A stretch of 64,000 nt of DNA from Gonatopus flavifemur (Eukaryota; Arthropoda; Insecta; Hymenoptera; Dryinidae). The stretch spans positions 36,448,001 to 36,512,000 of the forward strand of contig JAFFJZ010000001.1 of assembly GCA_018340375.1 (NCBI GenBank), written 5' to 3'. Positions 11,067 through 22,429 of the stretch are shown here, piece by piece; positions within the stretch are counted from its first letter, which is position 1; the number at the start of each line of letters is the position of its first letter. Below the pieces are notes generated by a model, which saw nothing but the letters and a program-made list of their open reading frames with translations, ran no database searches and was not told where the DNA came from. Made by a program: the position numbers and the translations under genes.

Positions 11067-12338
11067 AATGAAAAATAGTTTCCTTCAAGTATCCATATAC
11101 ATTTGACACAAAATTATGCAGCATTGATTGGATTCATTATATGCTACATGTATTATCTTACACTCCTATGTCAAATTCATGTAACAATTGATCCCGAGCT
11201 TCCAAATATCCGAATGAAAACGAATTTCCCTTTCAATCGCCGCTTATGTATCACTGAATCAATCCTGTACTCGTTTGGAATCAATTATCATAAGAAGTTT
11301 GGTGAAATCCGCAGTGTCTGATCTCTAATGTCTAAAAAGAACAAGACAACCATTGAAAGAAGGCAATAAGAGAATCTCCATGATTTGAAAAAAAAAAACA
11401 AATATTGAATTTGTATCCCACAATTAATGTACTCCTCAACGCATCGGTCGATATACAAGCATAGCTGATCAGTCAAAACACAAAGTTTGAAGCCCTAATC
11501 GAGAATTGAACCTACCTACCTAATCTAACATCATCAAACTCATGCCATAACTGACATAGCTATGCGACGGTCTACTATTCCTGCAAGATAAAATGAAATC
11601 GATTTCCTAACCCTGTTAGTATCTCGTATCTCGTTGTAGTTAGAAATGGAAACTAATGTCAATTATATTGTTACGAAATTCTTCACTGTAACGGTTGAAA
11701 TATATCTTTGTGGGCTCTCTACGTGGATTAAAAAAATATATTGATTGAATATAAGAGGATAAAAGAATGGTTTCATAGCTTAGTTCAATCAGAATCTTTT
11801 TTCAGTATGATGTTCTACAGGTAAGGCAATATAAGAATGACGCGATGATGAAATATCCAAGTTGAGCGAAAGGAATAAAAGAATTTGGAAACACACAATA
11901 GTTGAGCATATGTGAGATCAACAAAATTATTCAAAATATATCAGTACTTTATTAGTAAATTTGGTTTTTGAAAATATTTTGCAACAATTTCATCAGAATT
12001 CCGTTGTTTCATTACAGACACATGAAGATGTTCAGATAAACAGATTTTGTTGAGCAGTCTCTATATCTCGGGTTCTTTTCAAATAAATGCTGCGGGCATT
12101 TTTCATCAATGCATTGAAAAGAAACAATTGACTGTATATGCGAGTACCCTGAACTTGGGAATAAACTCGCTTCGTTTCAGGTTCATTGTTGGATCGAACA
12201 ATTGAAACAATTGAAATAAACAATTATTTTCATTCATTCCATTAAAAATTTGAAGTTTGTACGTGGAGAACATTCTTTTTTCTATGCAACTGTTCATGTT
12301 AGTAGATTCACTTCTTGCCTGCGAGATTGACTCAACTA
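11067..12338. other. no gene recognised
   Basis: Unique AT-rich DNA with scattered short open frames (11103-11321, 11288-11476, 12032-12360) lacking any recognisable domain. No repeat shared with the rest of the window. Confidence 0.35.
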
Positions 12339-12578
12339 CACGGAAAAAAGGAAACAGCAATGGTTACTATAAATCACAAAAATACATTGAAACTCAAATT
12401 CATTCCATGCAGTACTGCGTTTCCCAGTCCTCATTACTGTCCAAACAGCATTGACGAATTTCATGAAACTACCCATCACTGTGAACACGATAATCCTTAT
12501 TATCCAGGCGTGTTTCCATTTGTTTTTCAACCGATCGTTGTCATCCACAGTAACCAGTACTGTTTTCTTTTTTCCGTG
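12339..12578. mobile_element. CAC-type element, intact 240-bp reference copy
   Basis: Begins CACGGAAAAAAGGAAACAGC and ends CTGTTTTCTTTTTTCCGTG with TA on both flanks. Sub-terminal inverted words AATGGTTACT and AGTAACCAGTACTG are visible. It is the uninterrupted relative of 2185-3368 and shows where that copy was split. Confidence 0.85.
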
Positions 12579-13411
12579 TACGTGAGATTCTGAATGAAAC
12601 TTCTTCTTGTGATTCGTTGACGTTCACACAAATTGGTTCATAAAATCAAGTGATATGTTTGAGACAATGAAAGGTGGCGTAATTGAGTCTACAATGTCCA
12701 AGTCATTTCAACTAAGAATTCGCTGATTTATTCATAAATTCTTCCACTACGCGTGGTAATTAATGGCACTTTTATTTTTTTCTCAGTGTAGAATTCTCAT
12801 TAATTCCTTATACGATGATGATAAGGAATACACGAAGAATTTATACAAGGTGTTCCACAACCTGTATCTGGTACTCTGCAGTTGTATTCTTGGAAGGGAT
12901 GGATAATTTTGGAATCTTAGTCTTTCCGGAGTGAGTTTCTGTACATTTACAAAAATACACATCCTGTGGTTATTCGAAATTGAAGGAAGCAAAGAATGAA
13001 ATTTTTCCATAAAATATATTCATAATACATCTTTGAGAACAATATTTCTTGCACACCTTTCGAGTGGTGGATTGAGGAAATTTATATTCTATTTCGAATT
13101 CTCCCCATATGTGGCAGCGGTACATATGATAGCTTATACAGGGTAATGGTTCACATATGTAATCGGCTACCAAGCAACGGTTATACATCATATACCTATA
13201 ATACGTATATAAATTCTCTGTAGCATACGGATGCACGTTGAGATACAAAAAATGAATTTGGAAACTTTCCGTTATTGTCAATAAACATTCCAAAAAACAT
13301 ACACTGCATTGGATTGTGAAAAAGTATTCATGCGAAGGATGGATTCTTGTTGTGTTAAATTTTCAAGCAAGAAGAATGCACGAAGAACAATTTGTAACAA
13401 AGATCCCCATA
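12579..13411. other. no gene recognised
   Basis: AT-rich sequence. One lone CAC-type end, TTTTTTTCTCAGTGTA, occurs near 12776-12790 without a clear partner. Open frames at 12783-13010 and 12970-13293 show no domain. Confidence 0.35.
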
Positions 13412-13610
13412 CACTGTGAAAAAAGCAGGGTCAAAACGGTGTCAGGATCAACACCACGCGGATTCTATAGAAGTCCACCCCAAAATCGGTGTCAAAATAA
13501 CACCAAACGGTGTTAAAATGACACTTCATGGTTAGAGAATGACACCATCTGGTGTTAAAACAACACTACTTGGTGAGAATTTTTGCCAACACCGCCAATT
13601 TTTTACAGTG
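13412..13610. mobile_element. CAC-type element with GGTGTTAAAACAACACC words
   Basis: Ends CACTGTGAAAAAAGC and ATTTTTTACAGTG, TA on both flanks. The body is an array of words like CGGTGTTAAAATGACAC and GGTGTTAAAACAACAC, so nearly every segment can pair with another. It directly abuts the foldback at 13613. Confidence 0.8.
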
Positions 13611-13612
13611 TA

Positions 13613-14214
13613 ATAACAGCAGTTTTGGGACACATGAGCGATCACGAACATTTCTCTTTTAATTTGTGGTAATTATTTTTGAACTTATAGTGAAAAGTAT
13701 CAGATGCAAAGTTATTTTCACCAAAATGAGGTATGGATTACTATAACTAAGGCGGAAGTGCACATCAATGCTCATGTGTAGTGTTGCTGCGATCTACAAA
13801 ACGAGCTATCACGATCTTTAGATTCCAGCTTCGTTCAACTGAAAGTACATTCTTCCATAGTTACAACAATTGGGTGGAAATACAATCTTGAGAACAGTCA
13901 ACTTCTTTCAGGAATCTAAATTGGAATATGAGTCTATGAAATCAAGTTTTGAATTAATCTATATTCGATCTGGACACGATCTGAATTTCGATCTGGCTCG
14001 AACCGCTTGGAGTGTTAATTGAATAAAAATTAAGATTAACGGGATTGTAGCTCGATGTAAACTGACTCATAATCGAATTTCAGTTCTAATCTACATTTCA
14101 ACCAATTTTTACTTCTCATGATTTTAATTGAAGAACATTGGAATGGAAAGATCGTGGTAGCTTGTTTTCTGGATCGTGGCAACACTACTCATGTGTCCCA
14201 AAACTGCTATTATT
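13613..14214. mobile_element. foldback element
   Basis: AATAACAGCAGTTTTGGGAC at the left is mirrored by TCCCAAAACTGCTATTATT at the right, followed inward by ACATGAGCGATCACG against CGTGGCAACACTACTCATGT. Further inside, GTAGTGTTGCTGCGATC repeats the motif. No CAC or CCC ends. It starts where the 13412-13610 element ends. Confidence 0.65.
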
Positions 14215-17200
14215 ATGGTAAATCGTGCTACACATTTCCCATACGTTTTCCTCAGTGTGTGAGAAAATAATCATCAAATCTCATGGAATGATAATTTTCA
14301 TATTTTGATTAGTTTCAAGATTTCCAACGTTCTATTCCAGTAGAAATAATATACTTTCGAAGTTTTCGTGGAAACATACCGATTTTCTAAATCACAAACT
14401 TCGTAATAGTATGCATGTCGTATTCGTATCATTGCTCTCAATTCCTTTTGAAATCCACAGTTTCCGAGCTGACCTCATTTTCTATGTTTACTCATTCAAA
14501 ATAAATAAAAGAGTACATTGAATTGAATTCACCGTGCAAATTCATGCAAAAAACTTTCATCATAATCACCTCGATTTCCCATGGATCGATCGAGATCGTG
14601 TATCAATTTTAATGATCTTCCACACCTCTATGCGGCGCATAATTCGCCTCGTTGATTGCCTTTTCTTATCCCTGGCGTCGCTCAAAAAAATCAAGTGTAA
14701 AAAACATTGCAGAGGACCAGAAAATCACTCCGCAAAAGAGTTTACGACGAACGTCGATCGCGAAAGAAATCGCGTGAAATCGAATTCTCACGCACGTACG
14801 ATACGCAGGAATGCAAGAGGAGAAAGAAGTGCAAAATTTATATGCGTCTGAGGTAGTACACAATATTTCTTGCGTACTTGAGCAAAAAATTCTGACATAC
14901 TGTTCCGGCGTTCTAATGTTTATTGAAAAACTGTTTTGAAAACTCGGACGATCGTGGGACGTGATTCATAGAGTAATCTTGTACGATTTCGTGAGAGTTT
15001 CAAGTTCCACGATTTCTGAAATCGTTAGTCGAGTTATAAGATAATGGTGCGCACAGTTGACATTTTGAGGAGAGAACGAAGAAACAAAACTGATCTTGAA
15101 GTGAATAGCAATGACTGCTGGGTCTCCTTTGAGATTGAATATAATTTCCAGGAAATAAGGCTGCGATGATGATAATGATAATAGAAAATGTTATCGATCA
15201 TTGCTATACTGAGGAGCAACTAGGAATGGATGTAGAATTAATAGTTGCCCATTATGAGGAAAATTTAGTCAATTGAATTTAATGCGGAAGGTTGTAATGC
15301 ACGCAGAGAAATTCTTTGTCATATTTGCCACAATTTGAAATGAAATTTTGGACGAGAACAATTTTGAAGTATAATTCACTGCAACCTACTACTTAAATCT
15401 ACTGCAATTTAGTTGGAATCACCACAATTTGTTTTGAATGGTAATAGGAATCAACCATTTCAAATGTGTTTACAACATTTCTAAAACGTTTAAAAAACAT
15501 CCAAAGTACTTTGAGCTATCAGCAACATACGACATACAAAAATACAAAAACCTTCAAATAAGATGTGGGAATTTTACCATTTGCCCTGTAGAAAATTCAA
15601 GAAAAATTCATTTGCCAAGTTTTATCGTTTCAGATATATAAAGAAACATATGAGAAATTCTCACATTTATATAAAAATGGCTTAATTTCAGTTTCCTACT
15701 TTTTCTCATCCGCAGTGCATATAGGAAATATACTCGACCACAATATAAATTTGACTTCTTTTTGAACAGATTTCCGGTCTTCCGCACGAGGCTTGTATCG
15801 TTTGAAGAAACCGCTTTCACGATGATAATTGTCATCCACTGCTCAGACCACCAGGTAGAACGTTTCGCAACACAGTTTTGATGACCACAAGAATGGCTCA
15901 GAGATGCCATGAATGTTCGACAAAGTTGTTTCATGCTCATTATAAAAATAATCGGTTACAAAAACCTACATTACGAGCAAGATAACACTCTTTGGATACT
16001 ATAATTTCTATGCCCTTGCAGGGCGTATGTACGTTGGAAATATTGTTTGAATTTCCGTTTGATTCGGAACAATATGTTTCTTATGTAGTTGAATAGAGGG
16101 AACATTGTGTTGGAAATTGCTATGATGAAAAACGGAAGACCATAAAAGATTGTGCGAAGGAAGCTATGAAATATCATAACCACCCTATGAAAGAAGCTCA
16201 TCTTCCAGAAAGTATTCTTCAGATGTTTGCAGTATTCTCTATCGTATTATAAATTCCAATTCATCAGAAATCATTCTATATAAAAATTCAATGAGACAAG
16301 GGAATATTTTCATTGATTCAGTGAAAGACGGAGGGAGGAAAAAAAAATGAGAATGAATTCAATGAAATCAAAATGCTGAGGGAGGAAAATAGAAAAAGAA
16401 TCATTGGAAAAACGTGTGAGAAGAGCAGCCACGAACGTGAAAAAGGTCGAGAACAAATTGGGAAAGGAGAAAAAACTCTTCACTATTCACATTGGAACAA
16501 ACCCAAACTTTCATGAAGAATATGGAGTCACAAGAGAGATATTGTAGTATATACCAGAGAGAGAGATAAAGGAACCTTACATAGAAGACAAAAGTCTATT
16601 GTAAGCTTCAAGAAAACATGAGAATTCTAACCTGGGGACCTCTTTCTTACCGTAGCGTCATAATCTTGATTGTTCTCATTCCAGAATATATTAAGAATTT
16701 ATGTATCAATTTGGATCACACGAGCGTTCCTAAAAAGGGAGGTAAATATGGTGAAAATTTGAACACGTGTTGTTGATCATGTGATTAATTAATGATAGCT
16801 CAATCTGTTTAATAATCTGTCAATTATAACAGACTTACGAAACTCTATTGTACAAATAAGAGAAGACTAGATTCGATTTGAGTAGATCTAACCATGTCTG
16901 ATCAGACCTGATATAATTAGATTCAACGAGATCTCAGAATAATTGTATCCAAAAGTTTTTTTTTTGTAAGACTTATGATAATCACTGTAAAATATCCATG
17001 CCAAGATCCCCCACGCTCTTATCTCAATTTCCCTTCTAGATTGAGCATATCAACTGACGTTAATACACGATTATTTTTTCATTTTCCATTCTTGTATGCA
17101 CGTAGCGTATGGTAACTTATAGGAGATTGTAAAAAAATGTTTATCCGCAATCATGAATGTGCACACACATGGTTTCTTGAATTACTCGTACAGGTACACC

Positions 17201-17938
17201 TAGCCTATGTAATTATAGAGAAAATTCTTACGCTCACGAGAATGAGAAACAGTCAGTGAAACTCCTTCGTAAATCGTTTTCCATATTTGCTTCGTCGCTC
17301 TTGGAAAAATGTACCAGTAATCATATGAGAAATTATTCCAGTCTCTTGATTCCCCATCTTGAAATTATTCGTCTTGTGTTTATGCATAAAAGAGAGCTGT
17401 TCGCAACACGAATTGACCATGAGCGTTCATTTTTTTCCCTCATGAGATGGTGGGTGAGAAATTGGTGAACTGAATTGTTGCCTTGGAGAATAATAAGCAT
17501 TATTCGAGTATTGTACTCTTTAGAAGTATCACAGGGAACGTTTGGAAAGATCAAATGACTGTAAGTACATTAAAAAGGATCATTGAAAAATTTTAAGTTT
17601 GAACTCGTATTGGATTGTGGTCCAGGGTGTTTTATAGGGGGAGTGCTCCTTAATCCGGACACTGCTATTACTGACAAAACTGAACACGGAAGTACTTCAC
17701 TTCTACCATCAATAATACATTTGCGCATCAACTCTGAGCCAATTTCAGCCCATTCTTGATAAATGCTGACCAATTTGTCTCAGGGGAGCGTTGAAATTGG
17801 TCCAATATTTGTGCACACACAAAGATTTGTGTGATATAGTTATTTGATTTGCTTTTTTTATTCAACAATAAAAAAAACTCTTCCAATTGGCACATGGCTT
17901 CCTCGTTATTGTTGGAAAAAATACTGTTTCAAAGCTTG
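14215..17938. other. mostly unique sequence, no confirmed gene
   Basis: Little repeat content compared with the rest of the window. A less AT-rich, CpG-containing stretch lies at about 14570-15010. Open frames occur at 14534-14851 (plus) and 15608-15940 and 15971-16201 (minus). The last has a faint receptor-like motif and is listed separately. Confidence 0.35.
15971..16216 (-). CDS. possible exon with a receptor-like hydrophobic helix (speculative)
   Basis: The minus-strand frame contains a hydrophobic run (YGLPFFIIAISN) followed by TMFPLFNYIRNILFRIKRKF. The order resembles the seventh helix and cytoplasmic helix 8 of rhodopsin-type receptors, where SNxxxNPxxY is followed by NxxFRxxF. The Asn of NPxxY is missing here, so the match is imperfect. 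No other transmembrane exons were recognised nearby and splice sites are not convincing. It could equally be a chance hydrophobic frame. Confidence 0.15.
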   Translation of the reverse strand, partial: NTFWKMSFFHRVVMIFHSFLRTIFYGLPFFIIAISNTMFPLFNYIRNILFRIKRKFKQYFQRTYALQGHRNYSIQRVLSCS

Positions 17939-18317
17939 ATGCTTACTAGGAGTGTGCGAGTAGTGATTTTTTCGAGTCGAGTAATCGAAGTTTCGAGTCG
18001 AGTCGAACTGAGTACTCGAAATTCACCGAGTACTCGAAAATTTTTCGAGTATCTGGTAGATTTTCAAGTAATCGAAAAGTATATAATATATATGAATATG
18101 AATATAATTCATATGTGATAGTGGATAACGATCCCTTATGTTCTCTAAGAATATTCTACCCTTGGCAAATGATAATTCATGATAATTCTAAGAAAATCGA
18201 CAAATTATTCGAAGATTATCGAGTAGCTCGAAAATTTCGAGTAGTACAAAATACTCGACTCGACTTGACTCGAGAATACTCGAAAACTCCGAGTACTCGC
18301 ACACACCTAATGCTTAC
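17939..18317. mobile_element. hAT-type MITE with perfect 8-bp target duplication
   Basis: The element proper is 17947-18309, between two copies of ATGCTTAC (17939-17946 and 18310-18317). Ends are TAGGAGTGTGCGAGTA and GAGTACTCGCACACACCTA. The arms are arrays of the palindromic words GAGTACTC and TCGAGTCGA. An 8-bp duplication and these TIRs are typical of the hAT superfamily. No transposase remains. Confidence 0.9.
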
Positions 18318-18870
18318 CCTGTTCTCCCCTCGCTTCCGATTTGCTTGAAATTGACACCGTACAAGTAATGCCAGCGGGATTGGATATGTTCAAAATTACA
18401 TGGTACTTGGATGATGCGAACATAGGGAAAGCATGTTTTCAAAATATTGTCAAATAACGCGGATTGCAAAAGAAAATTTTCCCCAGTTTTCAATCGATTA
18501 GGATAAAACTCATATGGGGCCACTATCGGATCATCACTAGAACGTGGTATAAGTTTCATTGCAATCGGATAATAGGAAGCGGAGATATACGCGGTCGCAA
18601 AATCATGATTTTTTCATAACATTTTTCTTCACCCCTGCCGTTCTTCTGTAAGAATCAAGTTGAAACGTATATGGGACCACTATCAGCTCGGGTTCCAACT
18701 GTGGTAAAAATTCCATGACGATCGGATAATAGGAACGGAAGATATACGCGGTCGCAGAATAGTTCACATCTTCATAGAAACACAGACACACAGACAGACA
18801 GACACAGAACCAGAATTACTCCCTGAGCTCTGAGGAACATTTTGGTCTAAGAGATTTTGAGTTTGGAGAC
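18318..18870. repeat. interspersed repeat with tandem subunits and ACAGAC tail
   Basis: Two related subunits, about 150-160 bp apart, share ATATGGGACCACTATC, GATCGGATAATAGGAA and GATATACGCGGTCGCA (near 18508-18605 and 18665-18760). The unit ends in a run of ACACAGACAGACAGAC at about 18779-18807. This looks like a non-coding transposon tail; I cannot name the family. Confidence 0.5.
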
Positions 18871-18879
18871 AAAAAAATT

Positions 18880-19214
18880 GTTGGTCCCTCGAAACGATCA
18901 CAAAGCTTCCCTCTAACGAGAAAGCAATAATTGTGATATAAGAGAAGACAATCTTGACTATCCGAAGTTGAAAAATACTTGAGAAACTAAGGATGTTGGA
19001 ATTTCGAAACGAGGAGAAAAATTTATTTCTTCTACATTATAAAAAAAAATAATTGTGGAATTTTCCCCCAGAAATGATGGCAGCGAAGTTCCTTCATAGA
19101 TAGGGACACGCTTGAAAATATTTTGGAATGACCAGATGTTGATTGATGGTGCATTTGATTATCGCAAATGTTCTCTGAGAGTGCCATGTGTGAAAAATAA
19201 TCCTCAAAAGTTCA
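18880..19214. other. no gene recognised
   Basis: Unique AT-rich spacer between repeat families. Nothing recognised. Confidence 0.3.
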
Positions 19215-19929
19215 ATAAAATATGAAGAAATGCCGTATATATTATGATTGCCTGTTGCGATCATCAGTATCTCATCCATCCATATGAATCCATAATATTG
19301 CTAACAATTTATGATTACAGATGTTTAATGATCCAAAAATTGATTGTGAAGTAGTTTTCGGTGACATTCAGGAGTTTATATTGACGGGAATTTTTATTTC
19401 AATAGAATTTTTTTCTAATATTCCCACAATATTCGTGGCATCATATTCTGAGAATATTTGAAACAGTCTCATTCAAACATTCTGAGAATGTGCGTAAAAT
19501 ATATTCGCACGTGATAAGAATCTCCATGGAATATTCGAATATCCTTAACGTATATTCTTAGAACATTCTCAGAACGTGGGTGTGCTACCTGGGAATATAA
19601 TGCCACGAATATTGTGGGAATATTATAAAAAAAATGCTGTTGAAATAGAAATTTCTGCCAATATAACCTCTGCATGTGAACAATGTGCACGCCATCACTG
19701 AATTCATGCCAATAAGATGCTTGCGCATGCGTTGTTCATCAATCTCCCTACAAACTTTGTACGCATATTGTACAAACGTTCCTAGAATATTCGAAACAGT
19801 CCCATTCAAATGTTTTAAGAATCTTCTATGAATATTTACGAAGCTTCTACGCTCTTTGTAAGAATATTCGATACAGTACGTTTTACGGATGTTGTGAGAA
19901 TATTCTCGGAATATTCTGTGCTACATGGG
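19215..19929. mobile_element. GAATATTC-word element, copy 2 with inverted extension
   Basis: 19215-19593 is a direct copy of 1-397. It is followed at 19594-19680 by an inverted copy of its own middle (GAATATTGTGGGAATATTAT). More AGAATATTC words continue to GTGCTACATGGG at 19929. GTGCTACCTGGG (19582-19593) and GTGCTACATGGG look like right ends of CCC-type elements. The structure is probably a composite of two related copies. Confidence 0.6.
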
Positions 19930-19985
19930 CAGGTGGAAGAACGGAGAAGCGACATGGGGGCGACGGAAAGATGTCTGGCGGTCTG

Positions 19986-20214
19986 CACGGAAAAAAAAGT
20001 ATGGCTATTATAAGAATCTAAAGTGTGGTTAAGAAGAGATAGCTGTAGTGACAATACTGTATCGCTATGGTGACGATACAGATGGCTATGCTGGCGATCT
20101 ATATCGTTCCTCAGATGATTTGTATGATCATAGCAACGATACTGATACCACCAAACTTTGGATAGTCATCACAACTACCCAGTATCGTTATGACAGCGAT
20201 ATTTTTTCTCCGTG
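19986..20214. mobile_element. CAC-type element, CGATACTG-word family
   Basis: Ends CACGGAAAAAAAAGTATGG and GATATTTTTTCTCCGTG, with TG on both flanks. The interior repeats TGGCTATNNTGGCGATA-like words, such as ATGGTGACGATACAG and ATAGCAACGATACTG. 229 bp, non-coding. Confidence 0.75.
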
Positions 20215-20267
20215 TGTGTTTGTGCTGTACGGGTGTATGTACAAACATAACCTCGAGTCACTATTAT

Positions 20268-20427
20268 CCCTGCTTGAAGAATCTCATTGAACCGATTGAT
20301 TCTCAGTGGTTCCGATGTTGAAAACTGATTCAAACCCATTGAGAATCAATTTTCAATGGGTCTGAATGGGTTTTCTGCATCGGAATCAATGAGAATCGAT
20401 CGGTTCAATGAGATTCTTGAATCAGGG
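20268..20427. mobile_element. ~160-bp hairpin element, copy 1
   Basis: CCCTGCTTGAAGAATCTC is mirrored by GAGATTCTTGAATCAGGG, followed by TTGAACCGATTGATTCTCA and its complement, around a centre with CCCATTGAGAATCAATTTTC. A second copy is at 60405-60565. Flanks are AT and AC, so a target duplication is not clear. Confidence 0.7.
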
Positions 20428-20647
20428 ACTTCAACGTTGAAGTGGAGAACAGGAACAACCTATTGAGTACTGGCGCAGAACTGTCTGTCTACGGGAACCA
20501 ATACTTTTTGAAATTCGTCCAACGATTGGTGCTAGTTGAGAAACAGTAATGACTTTGACTAGAAATTGTTGTGCCCGCCGAATTCCGGCGAATACAATCT
20601 TGCCACTACTGCACCTTTTGACAATTCTGGCAGTTTCCACATGGGAT

Positions 20648-21721
20648 CCCAAACAGACACAAATATATCTTTTCAGATTCGGAAAGATGTCTTATGCAAC
20701 ATGAATAGATTTTTAAAAGATCTCTCGGAGACTCCTCAAAGATATCTTTAAGAAGAAATTAAAAGATCTAAAAGAGCTCTTCAAGACTTTTTAAAGATGT
20801 CTTGAAAAATTTATAGAAATGTCTTGAAAGAAGCTTGAATTTATTGACAAAAAAATTCTAACCCTTCTTCCTCCGTTTCCTCCTGTTTGATTTGATCGGT
20901 CTCGTATACTCCTATGGAGTTTTTACTTTATCTCGATCCTTGAGGTTGCGGGAATCGAACCCGCACATATGTTACGATGTACTTACGCTTCAGTGACCCG
21001 AGCTACACAGACAATTTAATTTTGATGTTTATAATTGTCAATATTACATAGTGAAACAGTGTCAGTGGTGTACATTTTCAGAGTAAAAGTAATCTTTTGA
21101 AAAAACTGTTATGTCGATAAAACGAATGTCAGATAAGTTGGCCGTGGATACCACAGATTCCTTGTAAATTATTTATATCTCATCGTTATTGAAGAATGAC
21201 TTATGAATAAGTATAAATGAGAACATTTTTCAATTTACTTGAAGGCTGTACATAAAATTGAGCGTAAAAAGTTCAGTAATTTGTAAAATATTTGTGTCTT
21301 GGAGATTCGTTGATCCCAGCATGGGTATTGAAAGTTTACAAAATCGTACTTCCTGCAGAATTTAAAATCTCTTGGCATGTATATAGATTCTTCAAGCTTT
21401 CGATTTGTGAAAGAAATTATTACATCTGTGATTCGATTATAATAAAAGACCCATTCCAAGTGTTATTCATGTCAATTCATATGATCAGGTGCTAAACCTG
21501 CTGACAATTTATCTTCTTAAGCATATCTTGTTAAAGTCTTCCAAGAAGATATCTTTCAAACGCTTCTGAAAGATATCCTTGAGATATCTTGCATGTCTTG
21601 AATCAAGACATCTTTTAAAAATCTTTTACAAGATATCTTTAAGAACTCTTCAAGAACGTTCTTCAAGATCTCTTAATTGAGTGTTCTTTGAGATATCTTC
21701 AAAAACTGCGTGCCGTGTGGG
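20648..21721. mobile_element. CCC-type element with AAGATATCTT-word arms
   Basis: Ends CCCAAACAGACACAAATAT and GCGTGCCGTGTGGG, flanked by AT on both sides. Left arm (to about 20830) and right arm (about 21520-21715) are arrays of the palindromic words AAGATATCTT and AGAGATCTTT. The ~690-bp centre is unrelated to the arms and includes a tRNA-like fragment near 20940-21011. No transposase. Confidence 0.65.
20868..21011 (-). repeat. tRNA-derived SINE-like sequence
   Basis: On the minus strand, TAGCTCGGGTCACTGAAGC (20987-21005) fits a Pol III A box. GCGGGTTCGATTCCCGC (20948-20964) forms a perfect T-stem and loop with B box GGTTCGATTCC. The bases around it do not pair as an acceptor stem, so it is not a working tRNA. 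The following sequence, through GGAGTATACGAGACCGATC to a T-rich end near 20870, could be a SINE body. No flanking duplication identified. Confidence 0.5.
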
Positions 21722-22180
21722 ATGTCTTATTTTGAAACATATTTTTGACAGCAATTTTTGCAGTCTATCAACCAAGTCTGTGTGGCAATTCATATACATT
21801 TCCTATAAATAATTCGCATAGATTTTTACCATTTTTAAAAACCCTTCACAGACACTATAAAAAGTAAATGGACAATTTTCCCCCAATTTGGTAGCAGCAA
21901 AAATCTAAAATTCCATTCGGAGAAAATTTCCTTCAGGAAGGAATAATTTTCTTTCAAATAAAGAATTCCTCCAAAAGATAGCAGAGATGAATTTCCCTCA
22001 CGCAGGGGATTTTCGCTGCCAATCAATTTGGGGAAAAAATCACCTCCAATTTTGTGATAGTGGACTATTTGGACATTCAAAAACCTGGATAGTTTCCTGC
22101 GTTTGAAATGCTTCCTGAATTTGATATAACCAAATATAAAAAAAACACTTCTTAAATATATCGCGAATTCTTGTATCTTA
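21722..22180. other. weak inverted repeat, no gene
   Basis: AT-rich sequence. CCCCCAATTTGG (about 21880) and CCAATTTTGTGATAGTGG with CCAATCAATTTGGGG (about 22018-22065) suggest a weak foldback of about 190 bp. Nothing else recognised. Confidence 0.3.
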
Positions 22181-22429
22181 CACTGAGAAAAATTATCTAT
22201 TATAAATTACTAGACTCGCTAGTATATTGAGGATATACTTGCATTTCAAGGTTATTTACCAAACATTCTTATCAAAAGCTTTCTATTATAAAATGTCATT
22301 ATCCCACCATTAACTCCCAGAAAGTCTGGTACTTTTGAAGAGAATGTTTGGTATATAACTTCAAAATGCAAGTATATCCGCAATATACTAGCGAGTCTAG
22401 TAATTTATAATAGATAATTTTTCTCCGTG
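22181..22429. mobile_element. CAC-type palindrome
   Basis: Ends CACTGAGAAAAATTATCTA and AGATAATTTTTCTCCGTG. Arms match over about 90 bp, including ACTAGACTCGCTAGTATATT. Flanks are TA and TG, so the duplicated dinucleotide may have mutated. 249 bp, non-coding. Confidence 0.75.

Noticed and set aside
13412..13610. CACTGTG plus A-rich run as a recombination signal (RAG/Transib-like)
   Set aside because: Transib elements make 5-bp GC-rich duplications. Here the flanks are 2-bp TA, and sister elements use CACGG, so the likeness to a heptamer is superficial.
20940..21011. Functional tRNA gene
   Set aside because: The T-arm is perfect but the acceptor stem does not pair and the D-stem is irregular.
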